From positions 3,658,001-3,722,000 of the forward strand of contig NC_013929.1 of NCBI RefSeq assembly GCF_000091305.1: DNA of 64,000 nt, given 5' to 3'. The notes beneath the pieces are model-generated. The model was not told where the DNA came from and did not search any database. It saw only the letters and a list, made by a program, of their open reading frames with translations. The DNA comes from Streptomyces scabiei 87.22 (GTDB taxonomy: Bacteria; Actinomycetota; Actinomycetes; Streptomycetales; Streptomycetaceae). This document shows positions 38,613 through 46,036 of the stretch, piece by piece. A program made the translations under genes and the position numbers. Position 1 is the first letter of the stretch. Every line of letters starts with the position of its first letter.

Positions 38613-39095
38613 TCAACGGACGGGCCTTCCCGCCCGCCACGCCGACGTCGGCGCGGGTGTACCCGTGGGTCGGTGGGGAGCGCTGGTCTGCACCACAGGC
38701 CCGGTTCGGGGGCGAAGGCGGGCGAGCCGTTCGGCGGCGAGGTCCTTCTTGCCCGGAGCGTCCGGGTCGAGGAGCCACCGCACGACCATGGCCCGGCCGT
38801 CGCGTGCGGCGACGGCCGCGTTCACGCGGTGGGCGAGGCCCATCGTCGGGTCGTCGACCTCGCTAGGCTGGGCTTCCAGCGCGGCGAGGAGGTCGTCCTC
38901 CGCGCGGTCGAGCGCGGACTGAGCCTGGACGAGAAGGCCGTGCCACTTGACGACGTCGGTGGCGTCAGGGTTCGCGGTCGGCGCGGCGGCGACCGCAGCC
39001 TTCAACTGGTTCATGTCCATGGCGAAGCGCGCTTCGATCCGTTCGGTGAGCACGCCCACGACGTCCTCGGCGTCATCGGATATGCCGTCGGACAA
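38613..39095 (-). CDS. hypothetical helical protein
   Basis: 160 residues from ATG 39095. A coiled-coil-prone core (DMNQLKAAVAAAPTANPDATDVVKWHGLLVQAQSALDRAEDDLLAALEAQP) is followed by NAAVAARDGRAMVVRWLLDPDAPGKKDLAAERLARLRPRTG. The last part resembles the small basic domain found in several proteins of this element. Unknown function. It is the first gene of the run below the SH3-like secreted protein. Confidence 0.5.
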   Translation of the reverse strand: MSDGISDDAEDVVGVLTERIEARFAMDMNQLKAAVAAAPTANPDATDVVKWHGLLVQAQSALDRAEDDLLAALEAQPSEVDDPTMGLAHRVNAAVAARDGRAMVVRWLLDPDAPGKKDLAAERLARLRPRTGPVVQTSAPHRPTGTPAPTSAWRAGRPVR

Positions 39096-39195
39096 AAGGG
39101 AAACTCCTGTTCTGGAAAGACCGGTGCCTGGGGGGAATGTGAGGGGCGGCCGTACCCGGCGGCTCAGTCGCTTACGGGCATGTGCTGAATGCCTG

Positions 39196-39546
39196 TCAGT
39201 CCAGGCACATGCGGGTGTCGCGGTAGACGTACGTGCCGGAGACCCAGCCCTTGACGCCGGTCGACTTGTCCGTGGTGTAGAGCCAGTTGCCGCTCTTCTT
39301 GTGGACGGTGAACTTGTGGCTCTTGTAGAGCACTCCGACCGCGGTGGACTGCGTGGTGGCCTTGGAACGGATGGTCACAGCCGACGCGTGGACCTTGTAC
39401 GGCAGCGGCGGGAGGTCCGGGCAGGGCGTGATGCTCGTGGCCGTCGAGGCAGCGGCGGGGGCCGCACTCGCGGGCGTAGTGGACAGCATCGGCAGAGCGA
39501 TTGCTCCGAGCATCGCCGCGGATATGGCAATTCGGGTGGAGCGCAT
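39196..39546 (-). CDS. secreted SH3-like domain protein
   Basis: 116 residues from ATG 39546 behind a clear GGAGG. Signal peptide MRSTRIAISAAMLGAIALPMLSTTPASAA ends at an AxA site. The mature part (YKVHASAVTIRSKATTQSTAVGVLYKSHKFTVHKKSGNWLYTTDKSTGVKGWVSGTYVY) is a bacterial SH3 domain of the kind that binds cell wall. A small exported wall-binding protein on a conjugative element could modulate mating contact or autolysis; this is inference. A palindrome in the upstream region (39632-39656) may control it. Confidence 0.75.
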   Translation of the reverse strand: MRSTRIAISAAMLGAIALPMLSTTPASAAPAAASTATSITPCPDLPPLPYKVHASAVTIRSKATTQSTAVGVLYKSHKFTVHKKSGNWLYTTDKSTGVKGWVSGTYVYRDTRMCLD

Positions 39547-39631
39547 GCGGAAGAAACCTCCGTGAAGGCATAGGGGCTGCGTGGAATGGCGCCGCGGGAG
39601 TTGTCCCGGCGGCTGTATAAGAGTCCGGAGA

Positions 39632-39675
39632 ATCGCCGGTTTGGCTAACCGGCGATCGTCGGCTATGTTTCGCCG
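39632..39675. promoter_or_regulatory. palindromic element, partner of 63.3-kb copy
   Basis: Arms ATCGCCGGTT (39632-39641) and AACCGGCGAT (39647-39656) with a 5-nt spacer, followed by CGTCGGCTATGTTTCGCCG. The same sequence, with one mismatch in the GGCTATGTT(T/G)CGCCG extension, occurs in inverse orientation at 63266-63313. Both copies lie upstream of minus-strand genes, so an operator or promoter element is likely. Confidence 0.6.
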
Positions 39676-39694
39676 CCCGCGTCGGCCATGCCGA

Positions 39695-40444
39695 TCAGCG
39701 CGAGCGGCCGGGCGGGCGCGGAACAGGGGCCTTCGCCACACCGGCCGGGCGGCTGGCTGCGGCTGCCGGGCGGACCGGTGGGAGAGGACCGGCCGCGCCG
39801 ATAAGCCGGTCGTCGCACCACTGCAGGGCCTCGCCCACCGTGTCGAAGCCGCCTTCGCGCAAGGTGTGCGTCCACGCGTCGGTGTCGACCTCCTCGACCA
39901 CGACGCGGAACGGGCTGGGGGCTCGCTCGTCCAGGGCGCGCAGTGCCACGACGGTGACCATGTCGTTCGGGTCGTCGCAGGTGTAGGAGTAGCCCATGGC
40001 GTAGTGGTCGCCGTCGCCCGCGAGGCGTCGCTCCAGCGCACGAGTCGCCTCGTCCGCTGGCGGTGGGCCCAGCTCCGGGTCGAGGCCGATGGCGTCCTGC
40101 GGGCACCCGCGGTGGATGAGCCAGGACTGCGCCATCGCGGGCAGCGGCAGCAGGGCCTGCTCGAAGTCGAACGTCTCCTTCTCCCGGTCCCGCTTCAGGT
40201 GCACGGCGACGTATTGCGGCATGCCTGGATGCCCGAGAGTGGCGGTGCGGTCGAAGAGGACGTAGTAGCTGTGCGCGCCGTTGGGGGTGTGGTGTTCGGC
40301 GAGGGGGACGAGCATGTCCTCGCGGACGGCGACCTGGCGGTAGAAGTCGAGGTACAACTCCTCGTCGGCATCGAAGTCGTCCAATGCGAAGTCGACTTGG
40401 GGGATGGACTTCCGAGCCGGCGCCGGTTCGGTGGGAGACAACAA
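39695..40444 (-). CDS. hypothetical protein
   Basis: 249 residues from TTG 40444 with aaagg just upstream. The sequence mixes strands and helices (ELYLDFYRQVAVREDMLVPLAEH, SYYVLFDRTATLGHPGMPQYVAVHLKRD, NDMVTVVALRALDERAPSPFRVVVEEVDTDAWTHTLREGGFDTVGEALQWCDDRL). The last segment resembles a short repeat seen in actinobacterial element proteins. No family or catalytic motif recognised. A Pro/Ala/Arg-rich tail ends the protein, as in many neighbours. It lies 17 bases downstream of the 40462-41160 gene in the same operon. Confidence 0.5.
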   Translation of the reverse strand: MLSPTEPAPARKSIPQVDFALDDFDADEELYLDFYRQVAVREDMLVPLAEHHTPNGAHSYYVLFDRTATLGHPGMPQYVAVHLKRDREKETFDFEQALLPLPAMAQSWLIHRGCPQDAIGLDPELGPPPADEATRALERRLAGDGDHYAMGYSYTCDDPNDMVTVVALRALDERAPSPFRVVVEEVDTDAWTHTLREGGFDTVGEALQWCDDRLIGAAGPLPPVRPAAAASRPAGVAKAPVPRPPGRSR

Positions 40445-40461
40445 GGGCCTTTCGATGGAGT

Positions 40462-41160
40462 TCAGCGGCGCTGCGCCGGGGTGGACGGCGATGTGCCGGG
40501 TCGAGCCGGGACCTTCGGCGCCTGGGTCGTGGGCGTCCGGCGGGCGGCGAACAGCGCGGCGCGTCCGGCGTCGGTGAGTGAGACCGGCTGGCCGGCGTGC
40601 ACGGGGTGGCCGGTATCCCTCACGACCAGGCCGGCGTCCTCCAGCCGCTGCACCTTGGCGTGAGGGATGCGGGTACCGGAGGCGGCGGTGACGGACATCC
40701 GGCCGGTCAGCAGGTGTTCGTAGAGCTTGGCGCCGCCGGCGATGGCGAGCAGCGCCGCCTGGTCGTCCGTCGAGAGTGGCTTCGCGTCGGGCGCCAAGGC
40801 CGCTGCGGCGGCCTCGATGGGCTCCAGGGCGGCGAGCACCTTCCGGGCAGCGGCGTCCCGCGCGTCGGTGGCCTCCTCCAGCCGGTCCACGGTGCGGTCG
40901 ATGCGCGCGAACAGGGCGTCATCGACATCGAACTCGCCGCTGGAAAGGCGGTTGAGCAGGCGGAGGTAGAAGGTGACACCGGTCTGGGCCTTGGCCAACT
41001 CCCGGTGCCGGTCGACCAGGTGGGCGTGCGGCTCGTCGAGGACGCCGCGGTCGCGGTAGGCCCACAGGGTGTCGATCTCGTGGCCGGTGACGGCTTCGAT
41101 GCGATGGTCGAGCGGGGAGACCGCACGCCGGGCTGGCGTCGACGCGGGCACAGGGGGCAT
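40462..41160 (-). CDS. hypothetical protein with winged-helix-like C-terminus
   Basis: 232 residues from ATG 41160. The N-terminal 130 residues form long helices (coiled-coil prone; DDALFARIDRTVDRLEEATDARDAAARKVLAALEPIEAAAAAL). The C-terminal part (EHLLTGRMSVTAASGTRIPHAKVQRLEDAGLVVRDTGHPVHAGQPVSLTDAGRAALFAAR) looks like a winged-helix domain. It could be a DNA-binding regulator or a structural protein of the element. Not a family I can name. Confidence 0.5.
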   Translation of the reverse strand: MPPVPASTPARRAVSPLDHRIEAVTGHEIDTLWAYRDRGVLDEPHAHLVDRHRELAKAQTGVTFYLRLLNRLSSGEFDVDDALFARIDRTVDRLEEATDARDAAARKVLAALEPIEAAAAALAPDAKPLSTDDQAALLAIAGGAKLYEHLLTGRMSVTAASGTRIPHAKVQRLEDAGLVVRDTGHPVHAGQPVSLTDAGRAALFAARRTPTTQAPKVPARPGTSPSTPAQRR

Positions 41161-41178
41161 AGGCGAGGCTCCGTGCGT

Positions 41179-41664
41179 TCAGCGGCTGTGATGGTGCGCG
41201 GGGTTGTGTGCGGGACGGGGCAGACCCGGCAGTGCGCTGGGCGGCGGACCGGGCCGGGGCACGGGAGTGCGGCTGGTCAGCTGCGGGGAGCGGGAGCGTG
41301 CCGCGTGGGTGCGGGCGCTCAGCGGCCGACGGGTCATCCCCAGGCGGCGGCCGACCTCGTCGTAGACGTCGTTGCCCGCACGCGGCCGGACCGCGACGAC
41401 ATGGATCTCCTTCGGGTGCGCGGACTCCGCGGGCGCCGCGCGGACGCCGTAGACGACGCGCCAGTCCTTGCGCGAGTCCACGAACAGCTTTCGATAACCC
41501 ACCAGGTCACCGTCGAGGCGTAGCCCGAAACGCTGCGCGTTCACGACTTCCTGCAGGTAGGCGAGGGTCAGGTCGCGGATATCGCTGGGGGCCTGGAGGA
41601 GATCGGTCAGCGCGCGGGGGTCGAAGCTCAGTCCGAAGGCGGGCTGTCCCGCTCCCGCGGTCAT
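41179..41664 (-). CDS. RelE/ParE-like protein
   Basis: 161 residues from ATG 41664, overlapping the DUF4913 stop as ATGA. The region LSFDPRALTDLLQAPSDIRDLTLAYLQEVV...RLDGDLVGYRKLFVDSRKDWRVVYGVRAAPAESAHPKEIHVVAVRPRAGNDVYDEVGRRLG fits the RelE/ParE fold: helix hairpin, basic strand, then YGV and VVAV strands. A long Pro/Arg tail follows, unlike classical toxins. No antitoxin of the usual kind is adjacent; coupling to DUF4913 suggests that pair instead. Toxin activity is uncertain. Confidence 0.55.
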   Translation of the reverse strand: MTAGAGQPAFGLSFDPRALTDLLQAPSDIRDLTLAYLQEVVNAQRFGLRLDGDLVGYRKLFVDSRKDWRVVYGVRAAPAESAHPKEIHVVAVRPRAGNDVYDEVGRRLGMTRRPLSARTHAARSRSPQLTSRTPVPRPGPPPSALPGLPRPAHNPAHHHSR

Positions 41665-42314
41665 GACGTCGGCTCGTCCGGCTCGGCGGGCCCGGCGGCC
41701 TCCGCCCGGTCCGCCGCCGTCTCCATACGCACGGACGGCGGCGGGCCGGGCAGAAGACGGTGCGCGGGCCGGTGAGGAGAGGTCATGCACGCCGACAGCG
41801 GCCCGCCCGGTGCGCGGATCGCCGCAACGGCGTGGGTGAGGAAGTCCCGGTGCCACACGAACAGGCCGCTCAATCCCGCTTCGGGGTCCTTGTGCTGCTC
41901 GTACGCAAGCCACAGGGCGTGGAGCCAGGCCACGACATCGTCGTGCTCCTGCCACTGCAGACACCAGGGCGCCGCGGTGGTGACCTCCGCCCCGTAGACC
42001 GGGAGGAAGAAGTCGTCGACCCAGTCCGACAAGGCGTCGAGTTCGTCTTCCCTTTCCTCCCCGTCGAGTTCCAGGATCGGGCGGGGCTCCGGCAAAGCGG
42101 CGGCAAGCGGCCCGCCGAGCCCCGGCATGCCGAACGCGGCGAACGGCGATCCGCTCGGCTCCGGGGCGGACGCGAGGTGGTCGAGTTGCTGCGCCTGTTG
42201 CGCCGACTGCTCTATGAGCCGTCGGACGCTCGCCTCGATTCCCTCCAACTGCGGATCGGGAATGCGAACCGGCTCCAACTCCCCATCGTCAGAAGGTTTT
42301 ATGGGCTCGGGCAT
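41661..42314 (-). CDS. DUF4913 family protein
   Basis: 217 residues from ATG 42314. The core ALSDWVDDFFLPVYGAEVTTAAPWCLQWQEHDDVVAWLHALWLAYEQHKDPEAGLSGLFVWHRDFLTHAVAAI matches my recollection of the DUF4913 pattern (W-VDxxFxPxY ... PWCxxWxxHxxVxxxLxALW). An N-terminal helical segment may bind a partner. The family occurs on actinobacterial plasmids and ICEs; function unknown. It is translationally coupled to the RelE-like gene. Confidence 0.75.
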   Translation of the reverse strand: MPEPIKPSDDGELEPVRIPDPQLEGIEASVRRLIEQSAQQAQQLDHLASAPEPSGSPFAAFGMPGLGGPLAAALPEPRPILELDGEEREDELDALSDWVDDFFLPVYGAEVTTAAPWCLQWQEHDDVVAWLHALWLAYEQHKDPEAGLSGLFVWHRDFLTHAVAAIRAPGGPLSACMTSPHRPAHRLLPGPPPSVRMETAADRAEAAGPAEPDEPTS

Positions 42315-42453
42315 GAAAAGGTTGGCCTCCTACGAGACGCGGAATGAGAGAAGGGCGAAATCGGCGAGGCGGAGCGGCCAGCGAGCTATAAGTCCGCTTC
42401 GCCGGATTGCCGACTTGGGTGCCGGCCGCCCTGACGGGAAGCGCGCTCGCGGC

Positions 42454-43209
42454 TCAGACGGCGAGAATCACGTCGTCCTGAGTGAGGGTCTCGCGGATCG
42501 TTTCGGTGAGCCGAGCTTCCGCGATCGACGCGTAGTGCTCGGTCTTCTCCACGCCGATGAAGTCCCGGCCTTCCAGCAGGGCGGCGACGCCCGTGGAGCC
42601 GGAGCCGGCACAGAAGTCGAGCACCGTGCCGCCCTCAGGGCTGATCTTGACCAGCTCGCGCATCACCTCGACGGGCTTCTGCGTGATGTGCTGGCGCTTC
42701 GCCCCCGAGGGCTGCGACGCGGAGTACATACCCGGTAGATAGACCGGGTTCCGGGAGCCGTCGATCGGCCCCTTGCTGGCCCAGACGATGAACTCGCAGT
42801 TTTGCGTGAACCTCCCGCGCTGGGGCCTGGCCTGCGGCTTGTGCCAGGCCAGCACCCCACGCCACAGCCAGCCGGCCGCCTGGATCGCGTCCGTCGTGGT
42901 CGGCAGTTGGCGCCAGTCGGTGAACAGCAGCGCGGTCCCGCCGCTCTTGGTGAGGCGGTGGGCCTCGGTCATGATCTGCGTCAGCCAGAACGAGTAAGAC
43001 CTCTGGTCCATGTTCTCGCCGGTGAAGTCGGCGAGGTCGTTCTTGGAATCGGCAGAGGTGTACTTCTGCTTCGCGGAGCGGGTCGTGCGCTCCTTCGCAG
43101 TCCTACCGCCCGAGTTGTACGGCGGATCGGTGATGACGGAGTCGACGCAGCCGTCCGGAAGGCCGGCGAGAACGCTGAGGGCGTCGCCCTGGTGCAGAGA
43201 AAAAGGCAA
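42454..43209 (-). CDS. N6-adenine/N4-cytosine DNA methyltransferase
   Basis: 251 residues from TTG 43209 (FSLHQGDALSVLAGLPDGCVDSVITDPPYNSGG), chosen because AGGGG lies 7 bases upstream and the sequence before it is not conserved-looking. Motif IV DPPY comes first; motif I FCAGSGSTGVAALLEGRDFIGVE comes near the end. This is the beta-class order. ITQKPVEVMRELV is the family's typical link. It methylates an amino group of A or C in a specific site, unidentified here. No restriction gene is adjacent, so it is an orphan, possibly protecting the element on transfer. Confidence 0.85.
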   Translation of the reverse strand: MPFSLHQGDALSVLAGLPDGCVDSVITDPPYNSGGRTAKERTTRSAKQKYTSADSKNDLADFTGENMDQRSYSFWLTQIMTEAHRLTKSGGTALLFTDWRQLPTTTDAIQAAGWLWRGVLAWHKPQARPQRGRFTQNCEFIVWASKGPIDGSRNPVYLPGMYSASQPSGAKRQHITQKPVEVMRELVKISPEGGTVLDFCAGSGSTGVAALLEGRDFIGVEKTEHYASIAEARLTETIRETLTQDDVILAV

Positions 43210-43664
43210 AGAGGAACCCCTATTCGGGTGCGGAGTCGCGGAGGTAACCAACCGCCTCGCGCAGGAGTCCTCGCGGGCCGGAATTGGGCATGCAGAAGCC
43301 CAGGGCCGCAGACCGAGGAGGGCGAGGGGGGAGTCCAAAAACTGTAGAGGCGAAAGCGCCGACGACCAAGAAGTGCGTTGCCGAGGTGCCGGATCCCGAT
43401 ACTTCACGCCGACTTTTTGGTCAACCGCCGATTCGCGCTTACTGTTTTTGAACCGCCCGGCGCACACCGCCGCTGGCTACTTCCCGCCACACCTCACGGA
43501 GGCACCCCCTTGCCTCGGCACACCTAGCTCACGGCCCGGCCACGCGGAGCGAGCGGCAACTCGCCCGCGCCGGCCCGTCCCGATCGCCCACCCCGGCCGC
43601 CGCGCCCTTCCACCACGCCTCGCGCACGCGGCACGCCGGACACCGCACCCCGAAGGACACGCTC
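43210..43664. other. divergent promoter region
   Basis: About 450 bases between the minus-strand methyltransferase operon and the plus-strand conjugation operon. It contains A/T-richer patches (ACTTTTTGGTCAACC and CTTACTGTTTTTGAACC near 43414-43455) that are the likeliest promoter sites. The rest is GC-rich with short open frames that I do not support. AAGGA lies at about 43653, ahead of the short leader frame. Confidence 0.45.
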
Positions 43665-43727
43665 ATGACGTCTCGCTACCCACCCCTGCCCGAAAACGCT
43701 GAGCGGCGAGCGGTCCGCTCCGGTTGA
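43665..43727 (+). CDS. 20-residue leader frame coupled to NlpC/P60 gene
   Basis: ATG 43665 behind GAAGGA encodes 20 residues (MTSRYPPLPENAERRAVRSG). Its TGA (43725-43727) overlaps the TTG start of the hydrolase gene as TTGA. It may serve only to deliver ribosomes to a start codon with no good Shine-Dalgarno site of its own. Confidence 0.4.
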   Translation: MTSRYPPLPENAERRAVRSG

Positions 43728-44854
43728 AGGCGCTCGCCGCCGGCATCGGCGTCGTCTTCCTCTCCCCGATCCTGATCGCCGGCACCGGCATGATGCTGGC
43801 CTCCTCCGCCGACGCCGTGCAGAGCAGCGGCTCCTTCAGCAACTGCCTGAGCGACATCGACAGCGACAAGGTCGCCGAACAAGTCACCAAGATCCTCGAC
43901 GGCGCGTCCGGCAAGAACGTCCACATCAAGGGCCTGGACCTGCCCGCCGAGCAGGTCCCCAACGCGGCGACGATCGTGGCCACCGGCCTCTCGCTCGACG
44001 TCCCCAAAAAGGGACGGATCGTCGCGCTAGCCACGGCGATGCAGGAGAGCCGACTGCGCAACCTCGGCTACGGCGACAGGGATTCCCTCGGCCTGTTCCA
44101 GCAGCGTCCCTCGCAGGGCTGGGGCAGCGCCCAGCAGATCCGCGACCCGGTCTATGCGAGCGAGCAGTTCTACAAGCACTTGCTCAAGGTGAACGGCTGG
44201 CAGCAGATGACCATCACCCAGGCCGCCCAAGCCGTGCAGAAGTCCGGCCTGCCGAACGCGTACGCGCAGTGGGAGAACCTGGCCACCGCACTGCAGGAAG
44301 CCATCGCCAAGACCTTCCCCGGCGGCCATGACGCGGACGGCAAGGGCGCGGACCAGGGCAAGCAACCGTCGACCGGCACGACCGGCTGCGCGCCGGGCCA
44401 GGACGGATCCGGCTTCGGCCGCATCCCCGAAGGGAGCGTCCCGAAGGGATACGCGATCCCCACAAACGCCGATCCGAAGGCACGCAAGGCCATCGAGTGG
44501 GCGATGCACCAGCTCGGCACGCTCTACCAATGGGGCGGCTCCTGCACCAACGCGCACGGCCCCGACCCCATGGGCCGCTGCGACTGCTCCAGCCTGATGC
44601 AGCAGGCGTACGCGCATGCCGGCGTCACGCTCACTCGCACCACCTACACGCAGGTCAACGAGGGTAAGGCGGTCCCGACCGCCCAACTTGAGCCCGGTGA
44701 CCTGATCTTCAGCCGTGGCACCGCCGCCCGGCCCGAGCACGTCGGCATGTACATGGGCGAGGGCCTCGTGATCGAGGCGCCGCGCACATCGAAGCCGGTC
44801 CGGATCACCCCGATCAAGGACTGGACGATTCTCGCCGCCCGCCGCGTCATCTGA
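43724..44854 (+). CDS. T4SS peptidoglycan hydrolase: lytic transglycosylase-like plus NlpC/P60
   Basis: A 376-residue exported wall hydrolase. An N-terminal signal/anchor helix (AAGIGVVFLSPILIAGTGMMLASS) is followed by a transglycosylase-like domain (ATAMQESRLRNLGYGDRDSLGLFQQRPSQGWG). After a Gly/Lys linker comes NlpC/P60 (AIEWAMHQLGTLYQWGGSC...GRCDCSSLMQQAYAHAG, nucleophile Cys before SSL, His in RPEHVGMYMGEG). It should open peptidoglycan for the conjugation channel, like TcpG/VirB1. Start TTG 43724, coupled to the leader frame. First main gene of the transfer operon. Confidence 0.86.
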   Translation: MKALAAGIGVVFLSPILIAGTGMMLASSADAVQSSGSFSNCLSDIDSDKVAEQVTKILDGASGKNVHIKGLDLPAEQVPNAATIVATGLSLDVPKKGRIVALATAMQESRLRNLGYGDRDSLGLFQQRPSQGWGSAQQIRDPVYASEQFYKHLLKVNGWQQMTITQAAQAVQKSGLPNAYAQWENLATALQEAIAKTFPGGHDADGKGADQGKQPSTGTTGCAPGQDGSGFGRIPEGSVPKGYAIPTNADPKARKAIEWAMHQLGTLYQWGGSCTNAHGPDPMGRCDCSSLMQQAYAHAGVTLTRTTYTQVNEGKAVPTAQLEPGDLIFSRGTAARPEHVGMYMGEGLVIEAPRTSKPVRITPIKDWTILAARRVI

Positions 44855-44993
44855 CGCCGCCCCGCCCCGGCACCGCTCCGGACGGGCCGCCGCCGCGGCC
44901 ACTTCCGCGCCCCGAGCGCACCTCCCCCTCCGCTTCCCCTCTTTCCCGCGGGCCCTCGCCTGGCCCGCGTATGCAAGGAGCCCCGCCACCCCT

Positions 44994-45308
44994 ATGTCCG
45001 TCTCTCTCTCAGACCGCGTCATCCAGCTCGCCTACGACCCAGGAATCTCGCCCAAGGGCGGCGGGTTGCCCGGGCTGAGCGTGCTGAAGAACGTCGTCAA
45101 CTCGATCAACCTGTTCGGGATCATCGCCGTCGTCGGCGCCCTCGCCGTCTCGCTCGGCGTTTGGGCCTGGGGTCACCACACCGGTGGTCACCAGGCCGAG
45201 GCCAACGGCAAGAAGGGTGCGGTCGTGGCCGCGGGCGCCGCCCTCGGTCTTGGCGCTGCGAACGGCATCGTCGCCTTCTTCTCAGCCCTCGGGTCGCAGG
45301 TCCGCTGA
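44994..45308 (+). CDS. DUF6112 family membrane protein (VirB2/pilin-like)
   Basis: 104 residues with two TM helices (NLFGIIAVVGALAVSLGVWAWG and VVAAGAALGLGAANGIVAFFSALG). An N-terminal GISPKGGGLPGLSVLKNVVNSIN stretch matches the DUF6112 pattern from actinobacterial conjugation clusters. Size, topology and position right after the hydrolase suggest the VirB2-like subunit. ATG 44994 follows AAGGAG. Its stop overlaps the next ATG as TGATG. Confidence 0.78.
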   Translation: MSVSLSDRVIQLAYDPGISPKGGGLPGLSVLKNVVNSINLFGIIAVVGALAVSLGVWAWGHHTGGHQAEANGKKGAVVAAGAALGLGAANGIVAFFSALGSQVR

Positions 45309-46000
45309 TGCGGAAACGATTCCCCTCCTTTTCGCTGTCCTCGTACGGCGCAGGCTGGTCCGCCAACCGGCGCATCGCGATCGTTGCCTCCATCCTCGCC
45401 GTTCTGCTCGCCATCGCCGGGATCATCGCCCTGCTGACCGGCGGCAGGGACGGCCACCCGGCCCCGGACGCCGCCGCGCCCGCCCCGGCTCACAGCCCGT
45501 CCTCCTCCGAGCCCGCCCCGAAGCCGTCCTCCGGATCCGGGTCGGTGCCCACGCCTCCGCAGATCGCCGAGCCGGTCGCCTACGCCAAGGCGGCGGCCCA
45601 GATGCTGTGGTCCTACGACACCCGCGACACCAGCCGCGACCAGCAACTCGCCGGTATGCGCGCCTGGATGACCACGGAGACCAGGTACGCCGACTGGGCC
45701 TCGGTCTCCGGCCAGGTTCCCGATCCGGTGCTGTGGTCGCGGATGGCCGACCAGGACCAGCACGCCACCGCCCACGTCACCGAGGGCCACTACCCCTCCG
45801 CGTTCAAGCAGGCGCTGGCCGACGACCCGTCCGCGATCACCGAGGCGTACATCTACGTCGTCACCGTCAACGGCAAGCAGCAGATCGCCTGGAAGAAGGG
45901 CGGTGGTGGAGCCGAGGAACGCGCCGTGACCCTCGCCGTGCAGTGCCGCCCGAATCACGACTGCACCTTGGCCGCCATCGCTCCGAGCGTCACGCAGTGA
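45308..46000 (+). CDS. VirB8/TcpC-like conjugation protein
   Basis: 230 residues. A short cytoplasmic N-terminus, one TM helix (RIAIVASILAVLLAIAGIIALL), and a Pro/Ser linker lead to a domain of about 130 residues (VAYAKAAAQMLWSYDTRDTSRDQQLAGMRAWM...AYIYVVTVNGKQQIAWKKGG). Topology and the WSYDTRDTS pattern resemble VirB8/TcpC-type bitopic proteins with an NTF2-like fold. ATG 45308 overlaps the upstream stop. It is expected to assemble the core channel. Confidence 0.68.
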   Translation: MRKRFPSFSLSSYGAGWSANRRIAIVASILAVLLAIAGIIALLTGGRDGHPAPDAAAPAPAHSPSSSEPAPKPSSGSGSVPTPPQIAEPVAYAKAAAQMLWSYDTRDTSRDQQLAGMRAWMTTETRYADWASVSGQVPDPVLWSRMADQDQHATAHVTEGHYPSAFKQALADDPSAITEAYIYVVTVNGKQQIAWKKGGGGAEERAVTLAVQCRPNHDCTLAAIAPSVTQ

Positions 46001-46036
46001 CCCGCGCCTGACACAAGAATGGAGGAGTAACTCCCC

